From the NCBI GenBank assembly GCA_964007475.1, contig OZ023273.1, positions 108,932,485 to 108,996,484 on the forward strand: a stretch of DNA of 64,000 nt, read 5' to 3'. Shown one piece after another: positions 47,501-61,140 of this stretch. The notes below the pieces were generated by a model. It had not been told where the DNA came from. It saw only the letters and a program-made list of their open reading frames with translations, and made no database searches. How positions within the stretch are numbered: the stretch's first letter is position 1; each line of letters begins with the position of its first letter. The translations under genes and the position numbers were made by a program. Origin of the DNA: Hybos culiciformis (lineage: Eukaryota; Arthropoda; Insecta; Diptera; Hybotidae).

Positions 47501-50500
47501 AAGATTTGACAGTTTAAATTTATAGACTTTAGAATTTCATAACCTTCTTTAATAAAAAGTTATACAAATACATGTTATGTGCACACAATATATATTGTGT
47601 ACATAACATTACCAAAAAAGTTTAATTTTCATCATGTTAACCATTTTAGGTACACACAAAAAAAAAAAAAAGAAAACTTTTTCAGATATAAATTATTCTC
47701 AAAAATATAATACTGCAAAAAAGAATTGCATAATATAAATGCAAAAGTCGCATAAGAGAGAAAATAAAGTCACCTAATTATGCAGGCATTTTACAAAAAA
47801 AAAAAAAATAATACAATATTTGAGGTAAAAAAAAACATAATTTTTGTTCACCTGACTGCACTTAATATAATCAAATAGAATTTATTATGAACTACCATAA
47901 TTATATTACTGAATTAAAATTGTTGATTTCTGTCCATAAAAAGGAATATCTATATATTTAAAAAAAAACCTTTTTATGAGAATTCTCTCAACTTTTTCTT
48001 AAATTAATTAAATGTTGATTGTAATTCCTGATCCTTATTTTTCCAATAATTACAATCTGCTTATTTCCATAAAAATACCAGTTTTGTCTTAAAGTCTATT
48101 TGGAAATCCGAACAAAATGTACTTTGATCATTGAAAATCAAATTTGTACTACAGTAAACATCAAAGGATTTAAATATAATACTATTCATTTTCAGCATTA
48201 TTTACGTAACAACTCGAAGATACTGCATTTCATTCATAATACCCAAAGTGTGAATATTTTTAGCTTTATTATTTGAATAAATACATACATGTTTTTAAAT
48301 TCCACTATGCTTCTGTTTATTCAATTTCTTTGCTTTTGAAAAAAACCAATTTTGGCAGTATAATTTTTTTAAATTAGGAACATTATTATGAATATTATGA
48401 TGGTCCTCCTTCTACAAAAAAAAATCATTTTTATTAAAGGAAAGAAATGTCCTACTTATGGTTAAAGTATATATTATGATTTATTTCATATAAAATTTGA
48501 ATTTTAAGAATAAAGAAAGGGAAATCAAAATTTTTTTGCATAATGACACTAAATTGCTGCAGAAATAAATGGGTAACCTAATACTGTTGTGTACATAAAA
48601 AAAAAATAGTTATTTCATTTATAATTTTAATTTTGGTAGAAAGCCAAAAGTTTTGTTATTTAAAATCAATAAGTTCAAGTGCTATGAAATATTAGATTTA
48701 TTAAATGAAATTTATATATACCGACATACATAATGTTCATATAAGTTTGTTTAATAAAATAAAAAATAAAAAAAAATTGTAAATAAATATTAGGCTTTAA
48801 TTTCCTTTTTTATTTTATTATGTAATCCTTTGAAACTTCAATATTTTAAATTTAGTATGATCAACTAAATCGAGGTGCATTACGAAGTCTTCTTATCTTC
48901 GGTTTACAATAATTTTCAGCGAGAATTATTAGATACAAGTTGTAAAAGCTGTGACTTAAAAAAATAAAAAGATATTCAGAAGTAACTTGAAGAAAAATTT
49001 GAAAAATCAAAATTTTCGTGCTTGCAAAAATAACAAGTTTTCATTTCAATTTTTTTTTGTTCCATAATAATAATTAATTATAAAAATAAGCTCATTAGAA
49101 TTTTCTTTACAAGAATATGATTTTCATTATTTAACAAAAATTTAATTAAAACTAAGTTAATTAAAAAAATCTGTACATACTTAAGAATGAATAATTTATA
49201 AATTTTTGAAAATCTTTCAGTATTCACAGCATCTGTAATATAAATAAAGATATAAAATTTTCTTTTTTTGTCCCATACTAATAAAAAAATTAAAATATTT
49301 TTAATTTCTGCTCATTAAGACTATTTATATATAAAGGAAATTAATTGATCAGTTTCTTAACATGCTCTAGATTTCAAATGTAATACTGGCGTTTTTATTC
49401 CATTCGCAGAAACCTAACTTAATAGCATATAAATGTTAATGAGAAAGGCTTTTGTTTTAATTTTATACATTAAAGTAACTTCTCTGAATTAAATCTTAAA
49501 AATTAATCAGATCAGAAAACACATTTAATTTATATTAATTTTGAACTGCTTGAAGAATTTTAATATCATAAACCTACTGCTAAAATTCTAAATTTAAAAT
49601 ACTTTATTTATCCCTTTTAAATACTCAAAATAATGAAATTCAATGTCATGAAAAACATCTTTTCTTTTTTTCATATATTAACCTTGATAAAAAGAAAATT
49701 CACACAAGCAAGTATGTATATATACTTATATAGTATATACTTACAGGAATTACGTATGTAATGTTATTTAACCTTAAGCTAAAATTTTTGCAAAAAAATA
49801 AATTTATTTTTATTTTAATATCTGAACATAATTCATTCATTTGTATTTTGAAAATAAAAAAAAAAAGTTAATTAATTATGTTCTCACTACAAAATGATTG
49901 GAAACAATTTTTTTTTATTTTAAAACTAAAATAAAATAACTAGGTGTTTGTTTGTAGAATAATTTTTTTTTTATAATTAAAGAAATATATTTGCTTGACA
50001 TGAAAAACATTTGAAAAGAGTTTGAACTCTTTCGAGTCATATATAATTTAGTTTCTGCAGATTTTTTTTAAATGAAGGCATTGATTAATTAATAAGTTAT
50101 TAAAATTGTAGAAATGTTCAACTTAAAATATTTTAAAGGACTTCAGCCGAAGCTTTGGAAATATACTTATGCATCGAATCTTTTTTCTAATGTCAAAAAA
50201 ATGTTTAAATAAAAATTATAAAATTATGTATACTTAATATTTTATTACTTAAAATTTTTTTATTTTTATCAAAATTTATTTAATTTAATAATCTACTAAA
50301 TATGTGCTCGTTTCTCGTGTGGTAGAAGTAATTTATTATTTATATTATTCTGTATGCAGGTAGAGTTTAAAATTTCCATATATTTAAATATGGAATTAAA
50401 AACAATTTATTTTATTGGTTAGATTTTTGGCTAATAAAATAGTATGTATTCTAAAAACTCAAAACTAGCATAACATGTTATTCTCAAAAACGAAAATTGT

Positions 50501-51836
50501 TTACAGTGGTCGATATTAAATTTAAAAAACAAAATTTACCTTTATATTGGGAATTTCTGCAGGTGTGTTACCTTTCTATAATAAAAAAAACAAACAAATA
50601 ATATATTTTTTCGATTTTTCTGACATAGCATTGCCTTTATTCATTTTATATTATACCGTATACTTATAAATAGAGCATATAAATACTTAGTAGTTATAGT
50701 AGTTATACAGCAATGTAAGTACTTTGATTTGCTTTGAAATATCAATTCATGTTAAAAGATTCAAAACTAACTATTGGAAAAAGTCAAGGACATTTTTATA
50801 AATATATACATACATATATATTTTCAATTGTCATATATATTTTATTGAAAAATGAAAATACGGTAATAACAAAAAATAATTTTATATGTTTGCATTAACC
50901 TATAGATATTTGTACTAAACATCGAGTGCTTTAAAAATTATATGCAAAGTGCATATATAACATGCCCTGTGAACCAATAAAGGCCAAATGTAAAATATAC
51001 ATTGCGATAGAAATATTTATTTAACACTTTCTTAATTTATCGAGTGTTTCTTTAATTGAAATAGTTGGATAGCATAATATATTAATAATGAAACTTTTAA
51101 ATACCTACCTATGTTTAAAATAAATAATTATGTACGTTATGAATAAATTACATTTTCAGGATATTTTACTTTGGTTCTTTGTTTGAAAGAATATAAATAA
51201 AGAAAGAAGAAAATATGTCGCTATTGTAACACTTAAGATTCTAGAGTCCTATAACTATTGAATTTCTGAACTGTACAAAAGTTTTTAATTATTCTTTAAA
51301 AACAATTTTTACTTTTTAAAAAAAATGTAAATGAAATATAATAAGAGGTCCTTAAATTAGAAGAGTTTCTATTCGAGTGTAGATCCGAATCGGGGTTATT
51401 AAAATTAATTTCGATGAAAATCGAAAGGTTAAATGCCGATTCCAGGACTCGAAAAGTGTTTAAGACTTCAATTATGAATCATAATTCAGACTTTGGCTGA
51501 AAATGGATTTCAATTAAAATCGGTTTATGTTTAGATGTTATAGAAACAAACAAAAAATTCTAACTTGCGAAAGTATTTTCAATCAAAATGTTGAAAATAA
51601 AATCAGTTATGTACAATTATTCTTTATTAGAGAATTTGTTTGTAAACATATATATATACATATATGAATATGTAATCTTATGTAAGATATGTATGCAAAC
51701 AGCTAGAATTTCATATACTTTTAAATCAAATATAAATTAATATTTTTTAATGCGTTGCGGATCGTTATGTTGTATTTAGTGCTATAGAATTTATATCACT
51801 AAATGGAGTATTATATGCGTCAATACACATGCAATC
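44554..51836. other. AT-rich non-coding stretch
   Basis: No gene supported. A near-palindrome at 47572-47609 is the only bounded structure noted. A mixed-composition patch at 51370-51540 contains repeated AATCG words and may be an old repeat. Confidence 0.45.
47572..47609. repeat. Near-perfect palindrome
   Basis: The core ACACAATATATATTGTGT is an exact 18-bp palindrome, flanked by ATGTTATGT on the left and ACATAACAT on the right, with a 2-base bulge (GC) on the left side. Confidence 0.6.
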
Positions 51837-51907
51837 ATTTAGATGCATCTGCGTAAATAATGAAAAAATTTAGATGCATCAGCGTAAATAATGAAATCAT
51901 TTAGATG
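51837..51907 (+). repeat. 31-bp tandem repeat, 2.3 copies
   Basis: The unit TTTAGATGCATCTGCGTAAA followed by TAATGAAAAAA repeats with AGATG starts at 51841, 51872 and 51903. The second copy has CATCAGCG for CATCTGCG. Confidence 0.8.
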
Positions 51908-52047
51908 TTTTGTTTTGAATATTACGTAATACCTAAACAAACATAATATCTCTCACAATATTTCAATACAGCCAAATACAAAAAAAAAAAATGAGAAAAA
52001 ATGAGAAAAAAAAATATTCTCTCTTTGCAACTACCTCTCCTACAGTA

Positions 52048-52230
52048 TATTGGATATGTAAACAAAATTTGTTATACAACTCGTTCTGTATTTACACAAA
52101 AATACATTGACACTTGTCAATTTATATCACTCGACCTTCGGTCTCGTGATATAAGTATTGACTCGTGTCAATGTATTTTTGTGTATACAGAACTCTTAAT
52201 TAATAACAAATTTAGTTTACATATTCAATA
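52048..52230. mobile_element. Near-perfect palindromic foldback element (about 183 bp)
   Basis: From TATTGGATATGTAAAC (52048) to GTTTACATATTCAATA (52230) the two halves are reverse complements with few mismatches. Shared blocks include TTCTGTA(T)TACACAAAAATAC, ATTGACAC and TATATCAC. They turn at CGACC-TTCG-GTC around 52132-52143. RNA from either strand would form a long hairpin. The TSD cannot be fixed. It is a foldback MITE or a hairpin-RNA locus. Confidence 0.8.
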
Positions 52231-52867
52231 ATCTACTATTAAATCTTTATTTTCATAAATTATTACGTACATTACGTTTTTTTTTTCCTAATTTGCATAT
52301 AAATTACTCTAAGAAATAATTTTTTTTTTATGAAATATGATTATAAATAATGAATGCTTATAATGTGAGCGCACGTGCTTATTTTAATTAATATAATAAT
52401 GATTACTGTATATGATTAAAGCTTCTAAATATATTTTAACATTTAAAAATATTTATTTAACGCTTCAAATCAATTTATTCATTGTTTATTTTTTGTGCAA
52501 TTTAGTTGCACAGTAAAAGGCGAAAAATAAAGAAAAACATAATTACGAAAAAAATTAATTCCCATAACTACAAAGACTTAAAATTATTATAATTTGTAAT
52601 AATCGAACATAATTATATAGGAAAACTTTTACAGTAGTTGCATCAGAAATAAAATTAAATTATCGAACAAAAAATATATATACTTAGGTTGTGGTGGGTT
52701 ATCCATATATTTTTTAGATAATTATATTATTGTTTTAGATTTGTGTCAAAATGCTTGAAAATGTAAGAAAATCATTAAATCAAATGAATTTCTAGATATT
52801 ATGCGCAATTTAATTACGGTTTATTTGTAAATTGAATTTAAAATTATAATTCTGAAATTGACTAATA

Positions 52868-53279
52868 CCGTATCTGCACTTGTCTGCAAAGGTCAGTTCC
52901 TAAGGTCACCTTTACGAAACCCGTACACACTTGTATTTTTTTACAGTAAAAAAAACGAAGTGTAAACAAACTGTTTTTTATCTTGTTTATTTTTAAATTA
53001 GTATTTCCAACCTTTTGAAAATAGGAAAAAAGCAGAAAAAAGCAAGGAAAAAGCAGAAAAGTTGGCAACTATATTGTCTGCAAACTGACCTTTTTTGTCT
53101 GCAACTTTTTTCTCTGCAAACTGTCCTTTTACGCAAAGGTTAGTTATTTTTTTTCCTTTTTTTGTATGAGAAAGGCCTGTTCACAGGTCGGTTTACAGGT
53201 CAGTTCCGCACAGGTCGGTTTAAAGGTCGGTTTACAGGTCGGTTTACAGGTCAGTTTTAAGGTCCAAGTGCAGATAAGG
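52868..53279. mobile_element. 412-bp TIR element with TA duplication and 12-bp subrepeats
   Basis: CCGTATCTGCACTTG at 52868-52882 is inverted at 53265-53279 (14/15). TA flanks both (52866-52867, 53280-53281). Inside, ACAGGTCGGTTT-type 12-bp units repeat on the right, and their reverse complement (AAACTGACC/AAACTGTCC) recurs on the left, making a subterminal inverted array. No transposase; likely a Tc1/mariner-type MITE. Confidence 0.8.
53181..53258 (+). repeat. 12-bp tandem subrepeats
   Basis: About six units of ACAGGTCGGTTT, varying as ACAGGTCAGTTC and AAAGGTCGGTTT, within the right half of the TIR element. They give a spurious QVGLQVGLQV-type frame. Confidence 0.85.
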
Positions 53280-53282
53280 TAT

Positions 53283-56200
53283 AAAATGCATAAAATAAAC
53301 TTTTCATATTATTATTATTTCATATTATTATTAAGATTATTCTTAGAAATAAAACAATATATTACTATCTAGCTAATTATAAGGCCCAACTTGGAAACTA
53401 TAATACACTTTATTTATATATTTTAAAAAATTTATTTACTTTCCATTTATTTCTGCAAAATTGATTATGTATTTAATGAGTTTTACCTTGAATTTCAAGC
53501 TTAAAATTATGTGTAGATATATAATTATTATATATATAAAAAAAAACCACAAGAGCGCCCAACCCAAAAAAAAACAATTTTCATCAAGGTCATTTTTCTT
53601 ACGATTTCAGATTTTCCTTTTTTTTTTTTTTAAAGTCTTCTATATACATAATTTTCTTTTTTTTTTACAATAAATTATAAAATTCAAGACTTGATTGTCC
53701 TCATTCTTAGATAGTTTTTTTTTTTTGTAATTTAATAATGCAAATAATTATAAAATTATTGTGATATATATATAACTAGTTTAACATAATAAAAATATCA
53801 AAGGAAGTTCTAAATTTAAACTATTTAGCTAGCACTTAATAAAAAAAAATTTTATAATTCAAAATATGCTAAACTAATCAAAATTATTGAATAAAACTTA
53901 GTCACGTATAATTTTCATTATTTTTCTTAAAGCATTTTTTTTTTTGTATTTTATTTTAAGGATTATTATCCTTTTATATGATGTAGACGTTCATTTTGTG
54001 ATTCTCCTTCTAATAAAAAAAAATAAAAATATTATTATTATAACTACGTTAAAAGTCCTTCAAATTATTTTTAATTTTTTTTTTCTCTTAAAACAAAATA
54101 AAATTATAGTAATATTTCATGTTTGTAACTAGTTAAATGTTTTAAAGTTTTATTTTATTTAGAAAGAATATACTTTTACTTTATCCTTTCTTTGGGGATT
54201 TTCAATTTTCCAGGGTATTGTAAAGTTTTTTTTAAATTTTGTTAAAAAACAATAGAAAAAAATTGAGTAAAATAAAAGAAAGACGTAGCAAAAAAAAAAC
54301 CTTAATAATTCTTATTATGGAGAACCTTAGCGAATTAATTTCGCGTTAAATTAACTTAATTTCTTTATTCACTTACTTGGCTTCCGGTTTTATTTTTTTA
54401 ATTGCTTCCTCTTTTTTTTTAATTTAAACATTCAATATGCTAAAGAGTATAATTATTGTGAAAAATTTTCAAAGTAGACTCTACTCTAGAGATGATGAAA
54501 ATAAATTTTCTTGTGATGGAATTGGCAAGTTATTTCATTTGAGAAATTTTAAAAATGTTGTTTAGCGATACTTTTTAATTTTGACATAATTAAAAATTTG
54601 AAAAAAAAAAAATGTTGAACAGAAGCAGAACCGCGTTATTAACATTTCGATTTAAGAGACCACAGGCTAAACTTATTTTTAAGGTTCTTTCAATATTACA
54701 CCAGTATCATTTAGTCGAATTTTGGGAAACAATCGGGTGTAACAATCGGGTTTAAGCACATCGGAATCGGTAAAACTTTTAAAATTATTGAAAATGATGT
54801 CTGTAACTTCCAGATCCAAAATCGTAGATATTCATCCTTAATTCGAGGTGAAAGTGAACCAAGTTTTAGCATTAAAAGAATCGATTTAGCAGTTCATTAG
54901 TTATAAGTTATAAGAATTTTAGAGGAGAAAGAACGTTTGGAATTTTTTTCATTTTTGATTGTCTAAAAATTAAGTTTTCAGAGTGAACAAAATAATTCTG
55001 TTTTAGTTTCTGATTTAAATATAAGTCCTTAAGTTTCCGCTTTTATGATTATTTTCAATTCAATTCATAGAAACATCATTTAAATTAAAATTCTCATAAA
55101 TTTTCTTGTAATATATGAGAAATTTCCAATGTTACGAACATATTTCATTTATAATATACAGTATCTTGTACATAGTAGTTATAATATTAAAATATGTAAC
55201 TTTTTTTCTAAAACACTTTAATTCAAAAATAAAAAATAAAATAAAAAAACCTTGATGCTTAAATTTAAAAAAATGGCATAGGTATACATACATTATAGAA
55301 ATTCAGAAAATTGAATTTAACATAGACAATATTTAAAGTAAATGTAAAAAAAAAATTCATACTCATGAATAATTTCAAAGGACAAAATGAACAAAATATC
55401 AAAGTGTTTGAGTGCTTCTTATGTGCATTTTTAAAAGATTTCAATAACTTTTTATGTAAATTTTTTTTTTTAAGGACTAAAGCTTTGGACACATGTAATG
55501 TATTTGTATAATCTTAGTATATAGGTACGTATATACGTCTTAAAAATAAAATATCTGATTTAACTGAAGAAATTTGACCTAATTCCAAAAAAAAAACAGA
55601 ATTTCAAATTATATAAATTTATTCTTGAGAAGAATTTAAATATTGAGTGCACTTTATTGAAAATGGAATTGAATTTTTTATTTTTAAATTTAATTTCGAA
55701 TGGAGCCTTAAATATTAATAAAAAACTGAAAATCTATGTAAGGATAATAAAAATTCCTTGTAATCGAAATTGCTTCAAAGTTTAAATTAGTACAATTTGA
55801 ATAGTAATTTCAGTTTCCATAGCCCCAATTGTAAGTTATAAATATTATACAAGTTAAGAGTTTTTAATAAAAAAAATGTTCAATAAAAAAGAAGGATATT
55901 GCTTTGAATTTTATTTCCAATGAAAAAAATATCAAAGTCTTACAGTTACACTTATAAAAAAAACAACTTTTTGTACATTTCAATGTTATATTTGAAAACT
56001 CATTCGAAATCGATTTCTTTTTTGTCTTATTGATTTTGATAGTAGATAAGAATATTTATATAGCCGCAAAAATTATTATTGTGAATAATTTTGTATAAAT
56101 TAAAATTAAAATCTAATGAGGTTTTAATATTTTTTTATATAATACCAGCAGATTGAAATCAAAAATTCGTTTGTTATTCTAATTCTGGATAACTATAAAC

Positions 56201-58080
56201 GAATACAACAGGAAAGTACCATTAAATGTGCATGTATATGATATTTTTGATATTTCGTTATGCCAAACCCTGACATTTTAATAAAAAAAAATGTAAATTT
56301 TCCTTCATCGATTTATTATTATTAACATTTTTGTTTTGATTCCTATTGTGATTTCATTGTAATCCTAGATTTATTCTCAAATATATTATACGTATATCAT
56401 TAACATTTTGAATGAAATAAAATGCCTTCAGGACATTAACATTGAATAAGATAAAATTTTAATATGAATTATTTTTGCAAAAAAAATTTTAACTACAGAA
56501 TTTGTTTGAATAGAAAAATCCTTGAAGTTTTTTTTTCCGAGAAATAAATAATTTTTAAAATTTAGATTTTGATTTTCCTTAATAAATATTTCTGATCAAA
56601 ACATAGTATGCGTTTTATACATTCCATTTTTGATGCCATTTTTCACTCCTTTTTTCATGACAACAAAAAAAAAAGAAGCTATTTGTATAAAAAGTTACCT
56701 AATGTTTTTTTTCATTGGCATTTTAACATATTTGACATTTTTTGGTTTGTGACGTTTCTGCTCAAAAAGGAATGTGTAAAACGGGTATAATCACTCAAAA
56801 ATTTATATACAAACACATAATGCAGGACTAACGACACAATTTTCTGTTTTCAAATCTTTCAAGATTTTTTTTTTTTTTTTTTAAATATTCCTGACATAAT
56901 GATTAATATCTTTATATTTAGGAAAAGTTATTAATAATACCAAGAGCAATTAACTATTTTCTTTTTAATAGAATTACAGACTAATATTATATTATATCTA
57001 TATTTGACAGAACAAAATTGATAACGCCTCAAAATATTACGATTTTGAATATAGAAACATCATGATTCTTATTAACCGTGAAAAAAAATTAATCATAAAA
57101 CATTATTATGATTTTTGAAATTTGAAAACTAAATTAAGTTTTTTTTTAATAACACATTTGTGTATGAAACAGAATGCTGTAAAATGCCAGTTGAATTATA
57201 AGGGAACAAAAAATTACTGCTTTTATTTAACAGATGAAAATCATAAAAATAAAAATAATTTATTATGAACGAAGAAGTTGCATATCCTTTCTCAAAGATT
57301 CTAAGTGACAAGTAGACTATCCGTTGTGACGACATTATTATAAAATTTTATATTGTAAATGCATCAACATAATATTGTTATTATACGAATTCTGAATTAC
57401 AACTTTGAATTCCTTTTGTCAATTTATAATATTCATAATATTTCAGGCAATAAAGTTAGTTAACATTCTTATGAGGTTTTTCATATTTTCCATATGATAA
57501 TATTTATCCAAATAATTCAAAAAACCAAATTATAATATTATTAATGTGTAAGAAATAATATGTTTCTCATATCTGAAAATGGGTCAAAATTGTAATTCTA
57601 CTCACCATATATATTGTATAAAATGTGAATTAAGAATAATGAATTCTTATAGAATTAGAGTTAAACCAATATAGTCCTATTATTTTTATTTAAAATGGTT
57701 ATTTATTGGTATATAATTATAGTTCTTGTATTATTTTTTTATTTCTCTTAAAAATATTATTAGAATTCTCCGTTTTAAGTGTTTTCATTTTAATTGAAAT
57801 TGTGTAAAAACTCTTTATTGTCAGAACAATTATATAAAGAAAATTTTTAAAGTATGCAGAAAAAAAAATTGCGTTTTTTGCATACCAATTTAAACTTTAT
57901 TGTATACTCAGACAGAATACATTCAATTATAAAAAGTATAATTAATGGGATCAAAGGATATTTTTGTAAACAACACAAAGAAAATCTATATAAAATTCTT
58001 ATTTTGTAGATAATTTCTTCAGGGTTTTAAAATATAGTTTTATCGTTATCTTTATAATTGTTGTGGTCATATGAAATGTA
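53283..58080. other. AT-rich non-coding stretch
   Basis: No gene supported. A mixed-composition segment at 54640-54900 with repeated ATCGG words (CAATCGGGT twice) may be decayed repeat or old coding sequence, but no frame is convincing. Confidence 0.45.
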
Positions 58081-58176
58081 TGATAGATGCAATGCATGAT
58101 AGATGCAATACATGATAGATGCAATACATGATAGATGCTATGTATGGTAGATGCAAAACATAATAGATGCATTCTT
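58081..58176 (+). repeat. 16-bp tandem repeat, six copies
   Basis: The unit TGATAGATGCAATACA starts at 58081, 58097, 58113, 58129, 58145 and 58161. The first four copies are near-identical and the last two degenerate (TGGTAGATGCAAAACA, TAATAGATGCATTCTT). Confidence 0.88.
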
Positions 58177-59862
58177 TAACTTTAACATAAATTAAACATT
58201 ATCTAAAAATAAATGTTTTCCGTATTTTTACATTTTTTTTTTAAATTTTTTCATTTTTACATCCTTTCGCTAAGAATTTTTGTATATTGAAAAAAATTTT
58301 ATAAAAGTCAAATAAATTATTCTGAATAATTTTTGTTTTTATTATTTCAATTTTCAAGTGTATATATTCGTTTAAAACAATTAAATCACAAGAATAATTT
58401 TAAAAATCATAAATATCAAAAAATTATTCAAGAAGAATGTTATTTAGATATTAATTTTTTTTTGCCAAGAATTAATTTTTTTTTGTATCGTCTTAATGTC
58501 CTCGGCTTTTTTTTAAAAAACATATTTCAATCGGAAATAACATTATTATTATTTACAAACAAAATTATTTTCCATTATTTTTTGATTAAGATCTTGTTAA
58601 AATATTAAAGACAAATAAAAACATAATAAAAATTAATTTATTTTTGATTTCAAATAAACTATATTGTATTAAAAACCATTTTCTGTGCCAAAAATAGTAA
58701 AACTAGTTAAGTTCCTGGTTTCTTTAGATTTTTTTTGTTAAACTTTGGACAAAAAATATAGAGAGATTATTTTCCAATTCAATTTTTTAACGCTTTAAAA
58801 ATCGGCTTGACTTTTTTTTTCTTTTAAGAGTAAAATTTTCGCACGATTTTTATGTAACATAGTATAGGCACTTCAACTAACTAATGGGTGTATAAAATTC
58901 TAAACAACTGCTGGTGACAACATGATAAATATTATTATTAACCTGTATTTTGACAAATAAACATTCTTAGTAAAAGTATATTTTGTTTACAAATAAATCA
59001 GTTGTTTATTTACAAAAGAAAAGGTGTTCTAATTTTTGTCCACTTTTATCATTTAAAAATATTTTTTGGCCTAATTTCCTTTTAAACTACTTTTTTTTAT
59101 GTAAAACATTTAATTCAGTAAACATAGCATTATTTTGTGTTATATTTTCACATCATACCAGTATATATATAAGTTGTAGATATACACATTGTTTTTGTCA
59201 ACCAACATTCTAAAAATAAAGTCCTTTTAGCAACTTACAATTTTGCATATAGGTATGTATGTTAGATAAAAGGGTATTTAAATAAAATAAATTTGAAAAG
59301 GATATAGCATTTTTTATAAACGTCCTGAATTTTATACAACAACCCGTATGAATTGTATTATATAATTTCTTAAACGGGTCAAATAACAGGATATAAAGAC
59401 CTAATTTATATAAATACATTCATAAAAGAGGATGCACTTTGTTTTGATGTTAAAATAGGGAAATAAAAGGATTATGAGAAATTAAATAACTTGATATTCA
59501 ATACATGAAAAGTGTAGAAAATGACAAAGAATGGGATATTTTTATATAATATTCTTTTTATTATTGATAAATTTATTTTGAAAGTGTCCTAAATCAAATT
59601 TAATGTAGATCTCAGACAGTTGTATAGTGGGGTCATAAACAGTAATGTCAAATTAAAGTTAAAACAGAAAATGTGTCATAAGGTAAATAATTTAATTTGA
59701 ACATTTTCGTTTAATGATGGCACGATGTGCTTAATTTATTTTCGACTGAGAAGTCAACATCTATGTGGATCTTCAAATTTCATATTTTATATTTGAAGAA
59801 CAATTTCTATGATTCTTAAATCGAATTTCTTTTTTTTTATAGAAAATATGTACACGTTCAAT
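58177..59862. other. AT-rich non-coding stretch
   Basis: Open frames (58333-58608, 58983-59213, 59210-59419) are Phe/Asn/Lys-rich strings with no domain or signal pattern and are not supported as genes. Confidence 0.45.
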
Positions 59863-60126
59863 ATATCGCCTGCTCAGAAATGAAACAACGTATAATGAAA
59901 AGTATAGTTTCGAGTGATTTAAATTTAAAGATTTGAAAATTAAAAAAACGTATGAAAAAACATCAAGTAGCGTATAATTTTCATCTAAAAAACACATTTT
60001 AATCAACATTAAGAATATTGCAAAGTAGTTGTACTTATAAAATCGAGTACGAGGAATCGAATGGTGCTATTGTCAAATAATGACGTATAAATGTCATACG
60101 TTGTTTCATTTCTCAGCAGACGATAT
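59863..60126. mobile_element. Inverted-repeat element (about 264 bp)
   Basis: ATATCGCCTGCTCAGAAATG plus AAACAACGTAT at 59863-59893 is inverted at 60096-60126 with two mismatches over 31 bp. The 202-bp interior is AT-rich with a few further short inverted blocks. The size and long arms suit a MITE, but no target duplication is clear. Confidence 0.65.
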
Positions 60127-61132
60127 TATGTATATTATCTATACATTCTACATAATTATCCTTTGAAAAAAAAAATTCGTATGGTAAGTACGTGATTTTA
60201 AAATTCAAATATTTGCTAAGAACTTCATAATGTCAAATGATTTTTCAATATTAGAAAGAAATTTTTTTTTTTTTAAATAAAATGTCAATTTAAAACCTAT
60301 TATTGAATGAAAATCTTCATTCATACATATATATGTATGCTTTATTGCATTTCTTTAATTCAAAATCATTCAGTGAGGATATATTTATAGAACCAGTAAA
60401 TACATTTTAATATCAAATTTTTATTTTTTATTTTTTTTTTCAAAATCGACTTTGAAAATCACGTAAATGAACGTGAAAGCAATCAAAGCTATTCAAAAGA
60501 TGTTTTTAATTTTAATTTGTCATGGCAGAATCATTTCCAAAATCAAATTTGAATACATAAATCTGGTATTTTAAATTAAAATGGATGAATTATTCTTTTA
60601 AAAGTTAACCAAATTTATAAAAATCAAGCTTGAAATAGAATATGGGCTATGTAAAACCTATATTGAATGGTCTCTATATCAAAAATTAAATTTTTTTACG
60701 TTAAAACCTAAAAACAAAAAAGGTAATTTTTTTAATGTTTTTTTTTTTTTTGACAATGAACAAGGACGTTGAAAATTGCATTTCTCTTTTTTTGTGTTCA
60801 TGTTTTCATTAAACATTAAACTGACAATATTTCATTCAATTTATACATGAACATTAATTTTCCCTTTGCTTTCACTGAATAGAAAAGAGTTCTATATTAT
60901 ATAGTTTTAATAGTATAGAGGTTTATTATTATTTACATTAGAAAATGTTTTTCATATATATATGTTTATTATTATTTTATGTACTATGGAAAAACGGAAA
61001 TTGCCTTATGGAAGAGAGGAAAAGGAAACAGGACATTAATTCGGGTGTATTGATTATTTTTATTTTTTTTTAAATTTTAAAACAAATTTATTATTATTAT
61101 TATTATTGTTTTTTCTTTTTTAATTCGATAGC
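60127..61132. other. AT-rich non-coding stretch
   Basis: Poly-A/T runs and a (TTA)n microsatellite at about 61088-61108. No gene supported. Confidence 0.5.
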
Positions 61133-61140
61133 ATTACTAC

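Noticed and set aside
53166..53372. 68-aa frame with QVGLQVGLQV repeats
   Set aside because: By-product of the 12-bp tandem DNA repeat inside the TIR element.
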